DNA of 64,000 nucleotides from Perkinsus olseni. Its lineage: Eukaryota > Perkinsozoa > Perkinsida > Perkinsidae. Positions 23,281-32,503 of the stretch are shown here, one piece after another. The position numbers and the translations under genes are program-made. The notes beneath the pieces were generated by a model. That model saw only the letters and a program-made list of their open reading frames with translations. It made no database searches and was not told the origin of the DNA. Every line of letters begins with the position of its first letter. Within the stretch, counting starts at the first letter, position 1. The DNA lies in the NCBI GenBank assembly GCA_013115135.1, contig JABANP010000015.1, positions 1 through 64,000 of the forward strand, written 5' to 3'.

Positions 23281-23659
23281 GTTTGTAGATAGGTGGGTGA
23301 CGTACAGCGTGAAATGCGTGACATGCGGGACTTGAGCAACCTGGACTTGCATCTTCATCAGCTATCATTTTCATGCTGCTCCAGCTCTTCGCGCCTTTCC
23401 TGTCCTTTCAGTTTTCACATACCGGAATACTCGTCTACTTTCCTGGTAAATCCTAACACGCGCAGGGTAGTCACACCCGTACGAAGGCACAGACGCACGC
23501 AGATACAAACGTGCTACGGCCCTCTGGTCTGGACAGCACTGTATTAGGGTTCCGTCCATATTAGCATCGCAACAGGGGCGTAAATGCAGGGGTGCTGCGC
23601 TTGGGATCTACTTAAAGGCTATAATGCAGGGTGTCGATCACGCTATGGGCGTCGGCGCA

Positions 23660-23790
23660 GGTTTTCTCCTCCCCGTGGGTTTGGGCGTTGGAGGCGATGG
23701 GTCCTCTACTCTCAGTATGGCCCCTTGTCTAGCTGATTAGTGAATCACTAATAGTGATCGACAATGGGGACGAGACACAGGTACGGTTAC
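23660..23790 (-). other. Conserved non-coding block, copy 4 of 6 (inverted)
   Basis: A truncated inverted copy of the block at 2085, interrupted by the footprint at 23737-23758. Confidence 0.6.
23737..23758. repeat. Palindromic footprint, octamer TTAGTGAT
   Basis: Perfect 7+8+7. The right arm has the plain octamer in inverted form at 28544-28551, so this insertion arose after the inverted duplication. Confidence 0.9.
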
Positions 23791-24261
23791 CCAATAACCA
23801 GCCTCTCAGACCCACGCGTCCCGGAGTGGGTTATTTAACGTGCTTTCACCAACTCCGGGATGATTGCCCAAACAAGACAGCATTGTAGAAACTTTCACGT
23901 TGTGTGGGGATAGAGATCCTGCCAGATGGACGAGCAACTGAGCAGTGCATCGCAGGCATCAATGGATTCTCCCGCTTCAGTCGCAGAGATTGGCACGTTC
24001 TGCATGACAGTGTCACAGTGAGGCTGTGCCTTTGCTGGCTTCACCCCATTAACAGCTATACTTTCAACTAGCCTACGAGTATCCCGCTCTATTTTGTTCA
24101 GTAGCAGCTCATTCTGCTGCTGGTGTATCTGTCGTGAATCACGCTGCACGTGATAGTTTAGCCTCCTCTGTCTTGGTCGCGAAACCGGAGGACTTTGATC
24201 AGAGATCAGTGCAGGAGCGCCTTGCACTATCGCAGGCAAATAGGGGCAAGACCATGAATCC

Positions 24262-24283
24262 GAGGTCGTCGACTTCAGGTCGA
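24262..24283. repeat. Palindromic footprint, octamer TCGACCTC (inverted copy)
   Basis: Same event as 16469-16490, with one substitution. Confidence 0.8.
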
Positions 24284-24552
24284 CATTGACTAACTGATTC
24301 AATTAACCTACGCAACTCGACTGCGAACATGAAATAAGATAACCTCGGATGGCATACGAACGACGAAGACCTGTTGAATCAATGACATCGATGATAAGTT
24401 AAAAAATGATTATAAACAGTTCCAGGGAAACTGTCATCGAAAGTTTAGCGTGAGGGTGAAAAAGATACCGATAGGGGAGCACTTCCAGTCCCAAAACCAG
24501 AGATAAAATCGTGGGGCCGCTTGTAAGTCGAGTACGGCAACGCCTCTATGCT

Positions 24553-24960
24553 TCAGAAGCATGCTCCGGCTGTGAGGTTTCGCTTAGCCCCTTGAAACGG
24601 AACCATCATGGACTGGCTACTTCTATCGTAGTTGAAGGTAGCCAAGTCACCGTCCTGCATAGCCAACAATCCTTGGCATCGCTGATTCACATAATAGCGG
24701 AAGTAAATGTATTCATCACGGCTAGCGTCATCAAGCTTATAGACCGAGGGTGCCACCTTATCAACAGTCAAGTAGTCGGACTTGCTCTTTTGGATACCGC
24801 ACTTCACACCCAGTGAGACGTCCTCATGCGGATCTTCACTCCAAGTAACTTGTACGCAGATGAATGAGGGTTGTTGAGCGATCACCTTAGAAAAGGGTCC
24901 GCTAGGAGGTGGGGGAGAGCTTATCACCAAAACCACAATAAAGAGACCACGAATAATCAT
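24553..24960 (-). CDS. Small secreted four-cysteine protein (135 aa), new start
   Basis: A paralogue of the unit C protein with all four cysteines and the C-terminal Cys-Phe. The ancestral start (24986, minus strand) is followed after eight codons by a stop, because a 14-bp palindromic insertion lies at 24951-24972. That same insertion supplies a new ATG at 24960, in frame with the rest of the signal peptide ('MIIRGLF' replaces 'MVFRNIIRGLF'). The protein is thus four residues shorter and may still be exported. The upstream region also has a larger palindromic insertion (25006-25053). Confidence 0.8.
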   Translation of the reverse strand: MIIRGLFIVVLVISSPPPPSGPFSKVIAQQPSFICVQVTWSEDPHEDVSLGVKCGIQKSKSDYLTVDKVAPSVYKLDDASRDEYIYFRYYVNQRCQGLLAMQDGDLATFNYDRSSQSMMVPFQGAKRNLTAGACF

Positions 24961-24972
24961 TATTCAATAATG
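24951..24972. repeat. Palindromic footprint, octamer CATTATTC
   Basis: Perfect 7+8+7 on the minus strand, inside codons 6-8 of the ancestral secreted ORF. The plain site is at 15798-15805 in unit C with one difference. Confidence 0.9.
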
Positions 24973-26101
24973 TTACTAAATACCATGGTACTATTGAAAG
25001 AACTGAGTCGTAACTCACGACGTTGAGTCTTACGACTCGTAAGGCTCAACGGCAACAGGACGCCCGGTCCAACTGCTGCCGCTAATGATTTCCACCCTAT
25101 TTCTTGAGCAACACGGGAAGGGCCTGAGGGTTCCGGGGAACCTTAGCGAATCGCCTCCATCCCTATGCCACACTATGCGCCTTCTACTCACACGATTGCG
25201 TGCGTGAGAGTGCTCAGGTTTTGTAGGCTGAAAGGTTTTACGGCCCGGACATTTATGCTCAAGGGAGAGGTCCTGCCGTTCAAAGCTATTGATGTCTAGA
25301 CCTGTTTCTAGCGCTGCAACGAGCTGCGGATCAGCTGAATAATTGTAGTGCGAAGAGACAGGCTGCTGTCTACCAGTGCGAGAGCTCGCTCCGTCACTGT
25401 AACCCTAGGATGTGGCTACATGAGGACGACTCACAAGGGGAGGTTGAAGCGATACAGCCGCATCAACCAGTCACAAATGTCAGTCACAAACGGTCAAAGC
25501 TTTATCAGTCTTCGTGTGGGGGACGGCCCGCGGGCCGTCCCGGACGGGTACTAAGATCGTATACAGCCGAAGTGGGAACGTGACACCGGAAATAAGTAGA
25601 CAGCTTGTAGCGGGGTTCGTCTTAATATGGAGGAAGAGATGCGGGGCTGTACTCACTGGTGAACACTACAAAGGGCCTTGAGTTGAACTAGTACTTGTGA
25701 CAATGCGAGGGAACCCCCGGGGTTGAACTCGCCCCCAAAGTAGAGCTCCTGGCATAGCCAGACTGGCTAGTGCGAAAGAAGTGAGGGCATCATCATGTCC
25801 GGGAACAGACTCGGTTCCGGTTACCGCAATGCAGCTCACGATAGAGAGGGAACCTCAGGTGTTCTGTGAGATGTTCACCGCATTCCTACACCATCGGCAG
25901 CTGCCTTGTGATCTTAAGAGTGGCTACGTTATAACGCTGCCAAAAGGGCATGATAGTCCAGCATGGGAGGTGAAGTCATGGAGGCCGATAACTGTACCGA
26001 CTGCACTCACTCGCGTGCTCGAGCGACTCGCATATCGGCGAGTTGAACGGCTGATAGAGTTTCCAGACTCCTTTCATGCCTACCTTCCGGGCATAGGGCG
26101 T

Positions 26102-26123
26102 GACACTGGCAGTATCATACTGC
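26102..26123. repeat. Palindromic footprint, octamer GATACTGC
   Basis: 7+8+7 with one substitution in the first arm. Plain octamer in unit A at about 7261-7268 (minus strand). Confidence 0.85.
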
Positions 26124-26338
26124 GATCGCAAACCTTGAGAGCGAAGTAGGGAAGATCTGGCAGAATGGTTACGGTGCAGGATGCATCTTTCTCGAAGTTG
26201 AAGGGGCGTTCGACAAGTGCAGTCCTTGGGCGACCCTCAAGGAGATGAAAGCCCATGGGGTCGGGGTGATCACCTTGTTTTACTCTCCTTTTATCTGAGT
26301 GGCCGACGGGTCTCCCTGCAGTGCAGTGCACTGCAGTG

Positions 26339-26379
26339 CATCTACTGCATGGTGCAGGGCCTGCACCATGCAGTAGATG
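26339..26379. repeat. 41-bp palindrome, 20-bp arms
   Basis: Arms 26339-26358 and 26360-26379 are exact reverse complements around a single G. Units A and B have only one arm (7021-7042, 14882-14903). The local insertion totals about 45 bp, a different size class from the 14-bp footprints. Confidence 0.9.
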
Positions 26380-26416
26380 TTTCCACGACGGAGCTCACGC
26401 GGGGGACGGCGCAAGG

Positions 26417-26438
26417 AGGAGTAATACTCCTGGAGTAT
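26417..26438. repeat. Palindromic footprint, octamer AGGAGTAT
   Basis: Perfect 7+8+7. The plain octamer is at 14843-14850 in unit B (minus strand). Confidence 0.9.
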
Positions 26439-26772
26439 TGTCCCCCCGGATATTCAACTGCTTCATCATGAAGCCTGCGAAGCCTCAAGCCTAGAAGCAT
26501 GAAGCCTTCATGCTGTCCCTGAGCGACGTTCTATCGCCCTGGGCCTACGTGACGTATGCTGATGATGCCGTTGTGATCTTCCAGTATAAGACCGAGGAAG
26601 AGGTACGGGACGCCGCTCGAGCGATCCATGCTGCACTTAAAAAATGGTGTGGGTTAGTGAAAGTGAAGCTCTCCCGGCCGAAGACACAGTTAATGTACTT
26701 TCCTAAATGCCGGGCTCACGGAGGTATTGGGTGTCACATCAACATGGATGATCGCGTGATTGTGGACTCGCC

Positions 26773-26794
26773 AGTACGAATCGTACTGTACGAT
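26773..26794. repeat. Palindromic footprint, octamer AGTACGAT
   Basis: Perfect 7+8+7. Plain octamer in units A (about 6686-6693) and B (14547-14554). Confidence 0.9.
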
Positions 26795-26935
26795 GGCTTG
26801 GAGTGGCACTGGATCGGAAATTCAGGTGGGGTGCTAATGCCTCGAACATTCTCAGTCGGCTGGAGGGTATTTACCACTCTGTGAAAGCGCATGTCCGAAG
26901 CTCATGGGGGTTGGGCACTGATGTCGCGCTGGTGC

Positions 26936-27644
26936 CCTTTTTTAGGGTCTAAGCCCATTCTACAGAACAGGCGATGGAATGATAATAGATGCAAAGATCA
27001 AGTATCTTTCGCCAAAGCTACGAACCGCGCGACATTAAGGGTATTCTAACCGACAAACTCGCATATTTCTCCCTCAGACGGAGAAGCACCAAAACAGCGT
27101 AATCTGATCTCCTCCAATCTAGGGCATTTGAACAACCTATGCTCAATATCATCAACTACGTCTACATTTGATCGTTTACACGTGGGAGAAAAAGGGGGAT
27201 TCGATCTACCTATTTCAAACAAGTAATCAAAGCACTCAGACCACTTGCCTGCGTAAATCTGGTTACAAGTAGACTGAATATATCTCAATGATACTGGTTT
27301 AATGAGCTCAAGCATCGATATGTCCTCTGGCAATTGGAGGATCAGAGTTCGTACTCTATCTCTATTAATATAGGATTCAACCGCAGATACAGGTAGTGAG
27401 CACAAAGATTGATCCATCTTAGTCCCCTCTTGTGCTAAAGAGTCAGCAAAATCATTCCAAGATATATCACAATGTGAACTAATCCACAGAAGGTCACAGG
27501 AGGCGACATACAAAGATAGTCTATATAGGGATTCCCATGCAGGAATGTGATCGGCGGACATACTATAGGGATCACCTTACAAAGCACAGAATAAGGATGA
27601 TGAACCACATACAATTAAAACCGTATGATTAGGCTCAACTATGT
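26936..27644 (-). mobile_element. Nested LINE fragment with RNase H and zinc finger
   Basis: It splits the plus-strand RT relic; GTGC occurs at both borders (26932-26935 and 27645-27648). On the minus strand one 171-codon frame (27561-27046) encodes the end of an RNase H domain ('WISSHCDISWNDFADSLA', with the conserved His and Asp). A cysteine-rich C-terminus follows ('FSPTCKRSN', 'EHRLFKCPR'). Its 3' end carries a short A-run (CCCTAAAAAAG in element sense). The frame is intact and AT-richer than its host element, so it comes from a different, younger, 5'-truncated family. Confidence 0.75.
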
Positions 27645-28250
27645 GTGCTCTTTGAGGCAGTGGCTAGGGGCTGCTTGCTGCACGCGGTTGGCTGCTAGGG
27701 ACACGCGGCCCTTCGCGCCAGGATTGCCAAGCAGCTGAGGGCGCTACAGGCTCGGTTCTATCGGAGGGCTCGGAGATTAAGCGCACGTAGTACGTGTTCG
27801 CACGTGGTCGCACGCAGCCTGCGACCGAAACGGCATAGATACCGTTTTTTCGCAAATTTCAGAAACTTTCGGGATTTTCCAGAAAAGATTCTTCGGAAAC
27901 TTTCCGCGATTTCGGGAGTACTTTTCAGACACCCTGGTCCTGACATAAGTCCCCAGAAATTTCGCCAGCCTTGAGCGTCTTCAGCCTTGAGCCCCCTGAG
28001 CATCTTCAGAGCTTATGCGGTGAGCTGACAATCAGCGGCCAGCCAGCCTTTGCTGCAAAGGCACATCCTCACTGTGACACTGTCATGCAGAACGTGCCAA
28101 TCTCTGCGACTGGAGCGGGAGAATCCATTGATGCGTGCGATGCACTGCTCAGTTGCTCGTCCATCTGGCAGGATCCCTATCCCCACACAACGTGAAAGTT
28201 TCTACAATGCTGTCTTGTTTGGGCAATCATCCCGGTGTTGGTGAAAGCAC

Positions 28251-28434
28251 GTTAAATAACCCACTCCGGGGCGCGTGGGTCTGAGAGGCTGGTTATTGGG
28301 TAACCGGCACCATAGGCCGTATGATTCATGATGAACAACATGCCTTTGCCACCGCTCGCCCGGACGACGGTTACTCCTAGTGACACAACCCGATGGCGGG
28401 CGCGCTGACGCGCCCCTGCGCCTTGTTATTTAAC
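28251..28434. mobile_element. MITE-like insertion, 184 bp
   Basis: Bounded by GTTAAATAAC (28251-28260) and its exact reverse complement (28425-28434), and inserted where other copies have a short ATTAATCG-like junction. The inverted left arm keeps only about one third of it (23787-23841). No coding potential; no clear target-site duplication. Confidence 0.45.
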
Positions 28435-28462
28435 CTGGGTTGACCAGCTAACCTTCTTCAAC

Positions 28463-28625
28463 CGTCGAAAGGTAGCCAAAGCCCGTGTGAGTCACGAAAA
28501 GTTGACAAGGAAAAATGTTGCCTGTGTCTCGTCCCCATTGTCGATCACTAATCAGCTAGACAAGGGGCCATACTGTGAGTAGAGGACCCATCGCCTCCAA
28601 CGCCCAAACCCACGGGGAGGAGGAA
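28463..28625 (+). other. Conserved non-coding block, copy 5 of 6
   Basis: See the block at 2085. The sequence after it differs from units A-C and joins the segment shared with 23640. Confidence 0.6.
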
Positions 28626-30063
28626 ACCTGCGCCGACGCCCATAGCGTGATCGACACCCTGCATTATAGCCTTCAAGTAGATCCCAAGCGCAGCACCCCT
28701 GCATTTACGCCCCTGTTGCGATGCTAGTATGGACGGAACCCTAATACAATGCTGTCCAGACCAGAGGGCCGTAGCACGTTTGTATCTGCGTGCGTCTGTG
28801 CCTTCGTACGGGTGTGACTACCCTGCGCGTGTTAGGATTTACCAGGAAAGTAGACGAGTATTCCGGTATGTGAAAACTGAAAGGACAGGAAAGGCGCGAA
28901 GAGCTGGAGCAGCATGAAAATGATAGCTGATGAAGATGCAAGTCCAGGTTGCTCAAGTCCCGCATGTCACGCATTTCACGCTGTACGTCACCCACCTATC
29001 TACAAACTATGTAAGTACCGGTTACGTAGTAGGCGCGTTTAGTTACGAGGCGGAGACAATAGCACAATTGCGTCCGCTCAGCTCGGCGCTTCGCGAGCTA
29101 GATAGCAGAGTGCTGCAACCGTTCTGGTTGGCCAGTGCACATCGTCAGGCTTCACAGTTTTATTTGATTTTAAACCCATCTCACCCACACCTGCGTTGGA
29201 GGCTCTGGTGCGGTTTGTTACCGACCAGGTCTCGCGGGCCCATCATGCCCTGGCAAGCGCCGTGCCATGTGTATGCGTACCGCTGCCATGATTGCGGCTG
29301 ACCGATTCACATGCCGGTGTCTGACGGACACCGGGTAGCGTTCGGTGCTTGCCCAGGTTCATGATAGGGCCGCTGCTGATCATCCAAACTTCGCAGGTAT
29401 GGTTGGAGACTCGCTAACTAACCCGTTGTCTTACCGAGTGGCGGCGTGCTACGGGCGACGGGGTGACTCCGTCGGGGTCCCGTCCCGCGGGTGCTCCGGT
29501 CGGTCCGGTTATATTCCCGAACGAAAACAAGCATCCCCAATTCAGTACGATTACGAGTGACGAGCCGTAATAGCGGGAGTAAAAGTATCGAACTAAAATC
29601 GCATGCACACACGCGCGCGCAGTGTCCCCCCGTGACACCTACGGGGGACAGATGAAAACGGTGGAGAGAAGTAGAAAAGCCCCAGAATGAGAAGAGTGGA
29701 GAGTGAGTACGGAGGCGAATAACTAGGCGGATGGGAGACTCGTCTAGGCTCCAGTTGTTGCACACCGGACATTGAAGACCGCACAATGCCGACGCAGAGC
29801 ACTCTCTTGCACGCAATTGCATAGCCTACGTGGTACCACATAGCGTGGCAAAGCTGCGAAGCTGAGAGTTATGAGGACGACCTGTGTCCGTTCGCGAATT
29901 CCTCTGGACCGTGCCGTGAGGCTCAAGAGATGGGATGCAAATCATTGGTGTGCATCCGATCTCTTGAGCGATGTGACATGTGAGTAGTGTGACATCACTA
30001 GCGGAAGCAGCCGTACCTGTCGTGATGTTGCCGCAATCTGACGACCTTAGTTCTTTTAGTGGC

Positions 30064-30477
30064 ATGATGCTCTCCCGTAACATCATTCGCTGTCTCTCCC
30101 TCGTGGTCTTGGTTAGCAGCAATCCTCCACCTCCAGACGGCGCCTTTTCTACGATGCCCGCTGACGATGTCTGTATACAAGTCACTTGGACTAATCGTCC
30201 GCGTAAAGAGGTCACACTGGGTGTGATGTGCGGCGGCAAGAAACAGCAGTGCTTCGACCTGACTGTTGAGAAGAACGCACTCTCGGGCTACAAGATCGAT
30301 AACGCTAGCTGGTCTTCATACAACAATTTTCGCGGTTATGTGAATGAACGATGCGGAGGATATTTGGTTATGCGGCCCGACAACTTGGCTACCTTCACAT
30401 ACAATACAGCTTTGGGGACGGTAGACGTTCAGTTTGAAGGCTTGATAGAACATTTGACACCCGACGCATGCTTCTGA
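30064..30477 (+). CDS. Small secreted four-cysteine protein, diverged member
   Basis: Codes for about 137 residues. The start follows the paralogues ('MMLSRNIIRCLS'), and a frame-compatible upstream ATG at 29980 is unlikely. It has the signal peptide, the proline run (PPPPDG), 'CIQVTW', 'LGVMC' and the C-terminal Cys-Phe, but the central part is strongly changed and has extra cysteines (residues near 9 and 62). No intron. Its upstream region can form a long hairpin (about 29930-29970). The equivalent gene has been deleted from the left arm of the inverted duplication. Confidence 0.8.
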   Translation: MMLSRNIIRCLSLVVLVSSNPPPPDGAFSTMPADDVCIQVTWTNRPRKEVTLGVMCGGKKQQCFDLTVEKNALSGYKIDNASWSSYNNFRGYVNERCGGYLVMRPDNLATFTYNTALGTVDVQFEGLIEHLTPDACF

Positions 30478-31709
30478 TTTAGAAGTTCTGAAGCACAGAG
30501 TCGTTGTCGTACTCAAATCAAAGACTACCCCACGGATTGCATCTCCGGCCTGGATACTGGAAGTGCTCCATCTTTCGCTACCTTCTTCACACTGACGCTA
30601 GAAATTCGTTGACGGTGTTCCCGGCGTAGCCCATGATCGCTAACTCATCATCAATACTAGAGATTCAATGGGTCCTCATCGGTCTTTGTCGTCCGATATA
30701 ATTTTATTTCATGCTCCGAGTCGAGCTGTGTGAGTAAGTTGGATGCGTTAGTCCTTGTCGACCTCCGATTGATGCCCTTGCTCCTAGATGCTTGCGAGAG
30801 CGCAGGGCGCTCCTGCACTGACCTCTTATCAAAGTCCTCCGTCGACCTAGGCACAGTGGAAGCCAAACTATCAGTGTGATTTGACGGCAGAACGCAACAG
30901 CGTAGGTCAGATGACCGAGTATGAGTCAAAGATTTATAGCGTACTGGCTGACATCTGCCAGGACATTGGCTGCGACTTCCTGATAGTGGCTCGACGACTT
31001 CGAGTCGAAGTCGTGTGTTCATTATGGAGGGCGATGGTGCTGAGGGCACTGAGGAAGTGGAATCCACTCCCTCAATGCCTCAGCACCACTCAGCGGATTT
31101 GAGGGAGGTTTACACACTGAGGCAGCAAGGGCTCAGCAGTAGTAGGACTGTGTTCGACAGCCTGAGTGGCCACGCGGCCCCGGCCAGCAGGGCACGGGCC
31201 TTCAGCCTAAAGGCTTCAGGAGGCGCTTACGTAGTGAAACCTTGGAGAGGTTCTTCCGTCAGCTACTCGTGGATCTCAACCGGTCGATGAATTGGCGGGA
31301 AGGAGGTGGCCGACGGCCAGGTGGTGCCGAAAAGTTTCTATATCCGCGCGGATCCAGCGCTCGGGTGCTGCCCCAGGGCATCGGCAATATTGGTACACAA
31401 GCAATGGGTGTTGGAAAACACTGCCGAAAATGTGAGAAGGGCTTCGGAAGGCTCGAGAGTAGTCGATCTCATTGTCGTGGATTCCCGAGAAGCCCTCGGC
31501 CATCGTTGTGTTGGTTACCATAGCGCTCGTGGTTCAGGTGATGCGTAAACCGATAGACGCCCACACTTTCCAAGACGACACCGTGATCTCCGAGGCTCTA
31601 CGTATTCAGTCAACGCATTCATCTATCTCATCGCTGCAAGATACACATTGGTGGGTTGGACTCTATACGCCAGCAACTTCGGGCACCTCGGCTTCCCATT
31701 GTCGGTTTT

Positions 31710-31731
31710 TCCTTTCAGAAAGGGCCTTTCC
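31710..31731. repeat. Palindromic footprint, octamer CCCTTTCT (right arm)
   Basis: Inverted counterpart of 19667-19688. Confidence 0.85.
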
Positions 31732-31753
31732 GGTTCGTGGCGAACCGTTCGTC
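31732..31753. repeat. Palindromic footprint, octamer GGTTCGTC (right arm)
   Basis: Inverted counterpart of 19645-19666; directly adjacent to the previous footprint. Confidence 0.8.
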
Positions 31754-32091
31754 AATGGTTGCGCGGCGCTAATTGATGTAAGAGAGCCGATAGCGCCTTC
31801 GAGCTATCGAGTTCTGAGGTGCTGCAGGTTCTGATACAATCGATGGGCTCAGACGACGTGAAAGCCTCTGCAATGTTGCGCTGTTTGCGGTGTCATTCCT
31901 GTACTGATGAAAATACGAAGCCACCGGAAGAAGATGACTAATGCCCACAATGAAGCTGATGGGCTTGGGAAGGCAGCGAGGAAGGAGACTTCTCAGCAGC
32001 AGAAGAAAACTTCTGAGTGCTCGTTGGAATGCATTGTCTATATGCAATGACAATCCTCAGTTCCTCTATCCTTAGTTCTTTGAATGATATG

Positions 32092-32503
32092 ATGGTCTTC
32101 CGCAACATCATTCGTGGTCTCTTTATTGTGATCTTGGTGGTCAGTCCTCCCCCACCTCCTAGCGGAGCCTTCTCTAAGGTCACCGCTCAACAGCCCTCAT
32201 TCATCTGCGCACAAGTCACTTGGAGTGAAGATCCGCATGAGGACGTTTCATTGGGTGTGAAGTGCGACGACCGGGAACAGGAGTCCGACTACTTGACTGT
32301 TGATAAGGTGGCACCCTCGGTCTACAAGCTTGATAACGCTAGCCGTAATGAATACAATTTCTTATGTGAATCAGCGATGCCAAGGATTGTTGGTTATGCA
32401 GGACGGCGACTTGGCTACCTTCAACTACGGTAGAACTAGCCAGTCCATGATGGTTCCGTTTCAAGGGGCCGAGCAAAATTTCACAGCCGGAGCATGCTTC
32501 TGA
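32092..32503 (+). pseudogene. Small secreted four-Cys protein, 8-bp deletion
   Basis: Close to the unit C protein. Signal peptide, proline run and first two cysteines are intact. Near 32365 eight bases present in unit C (between 'NFF' and 'VNQRC') are missing, so the frame shifts and ends early; the original frame resumes immediately and would reach the usual C-terminus. Everything else is well conserved, so the loss is recent or an assembly error. Confidence 0.75.

Larger units (their letters stand above)
19366..24040. repeat. Large inverted duplication, left arm
   Basis: It matches 28040-32010 in reverse complement over several kb. Landmarks shared by both arms are the VTT relic, a conserved GC-rich stretch (about 21000-21170 with 29420-29560), an ORF-like block (21244-21510 with 29041-29301) and the segment 23293-23640 with 28650-28990. 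The left arm differs by a 1.7 kb transposon insertion and by loss of the secreted gene found in the right arm. Confidence 0.85.
25781..27790 (+). mobile_element. Decayed non-LTR retrotransposon, inverted spacer copy
   Basis: The same family as at 5561 and 13180, now on the plus strand. RT N-terminal blocks are at 25781-26095 and the YADD motif is near 26550-26565 ('VTYADDAVVIFQYKT'). The thumb region (26700-26935) is interrupted by another LINE fragment and resumes at 27645. At least three footprints (26102, 26417, 26773), two larger palindromic insertions and several frameshifts have destroyed the frame. Confidence 0.85.
28040..32010. repeat. Large inverted duplication, right arm
   Basis: Reverse-complement partner of 19366-24040. 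It retains the empty transposon site (29000-29007) and the secreted gene (30064) missing from the left arm. Confidence 0.85.
30911..32010 (+). pseudogene. VTT-protein relic, right arm
   Basis: Inverted copy of 19366-20493, here split into three frames by small indels. It shows the same VTT C-terminal exon (31830-32010) and carries the two abutting footprints at 31710-31753. Not expected to make a functional protein. Confidence 0.6.

Noticed and set aside
29418..29822. ORFs of 130-200 codons in both inverted-repeat arms (also 20538-21168)
   Set aside because: They exist on both strands of a GC-rich, palindrome-containing stretch and differ by indels between the arms, so they are probably fortuitous.
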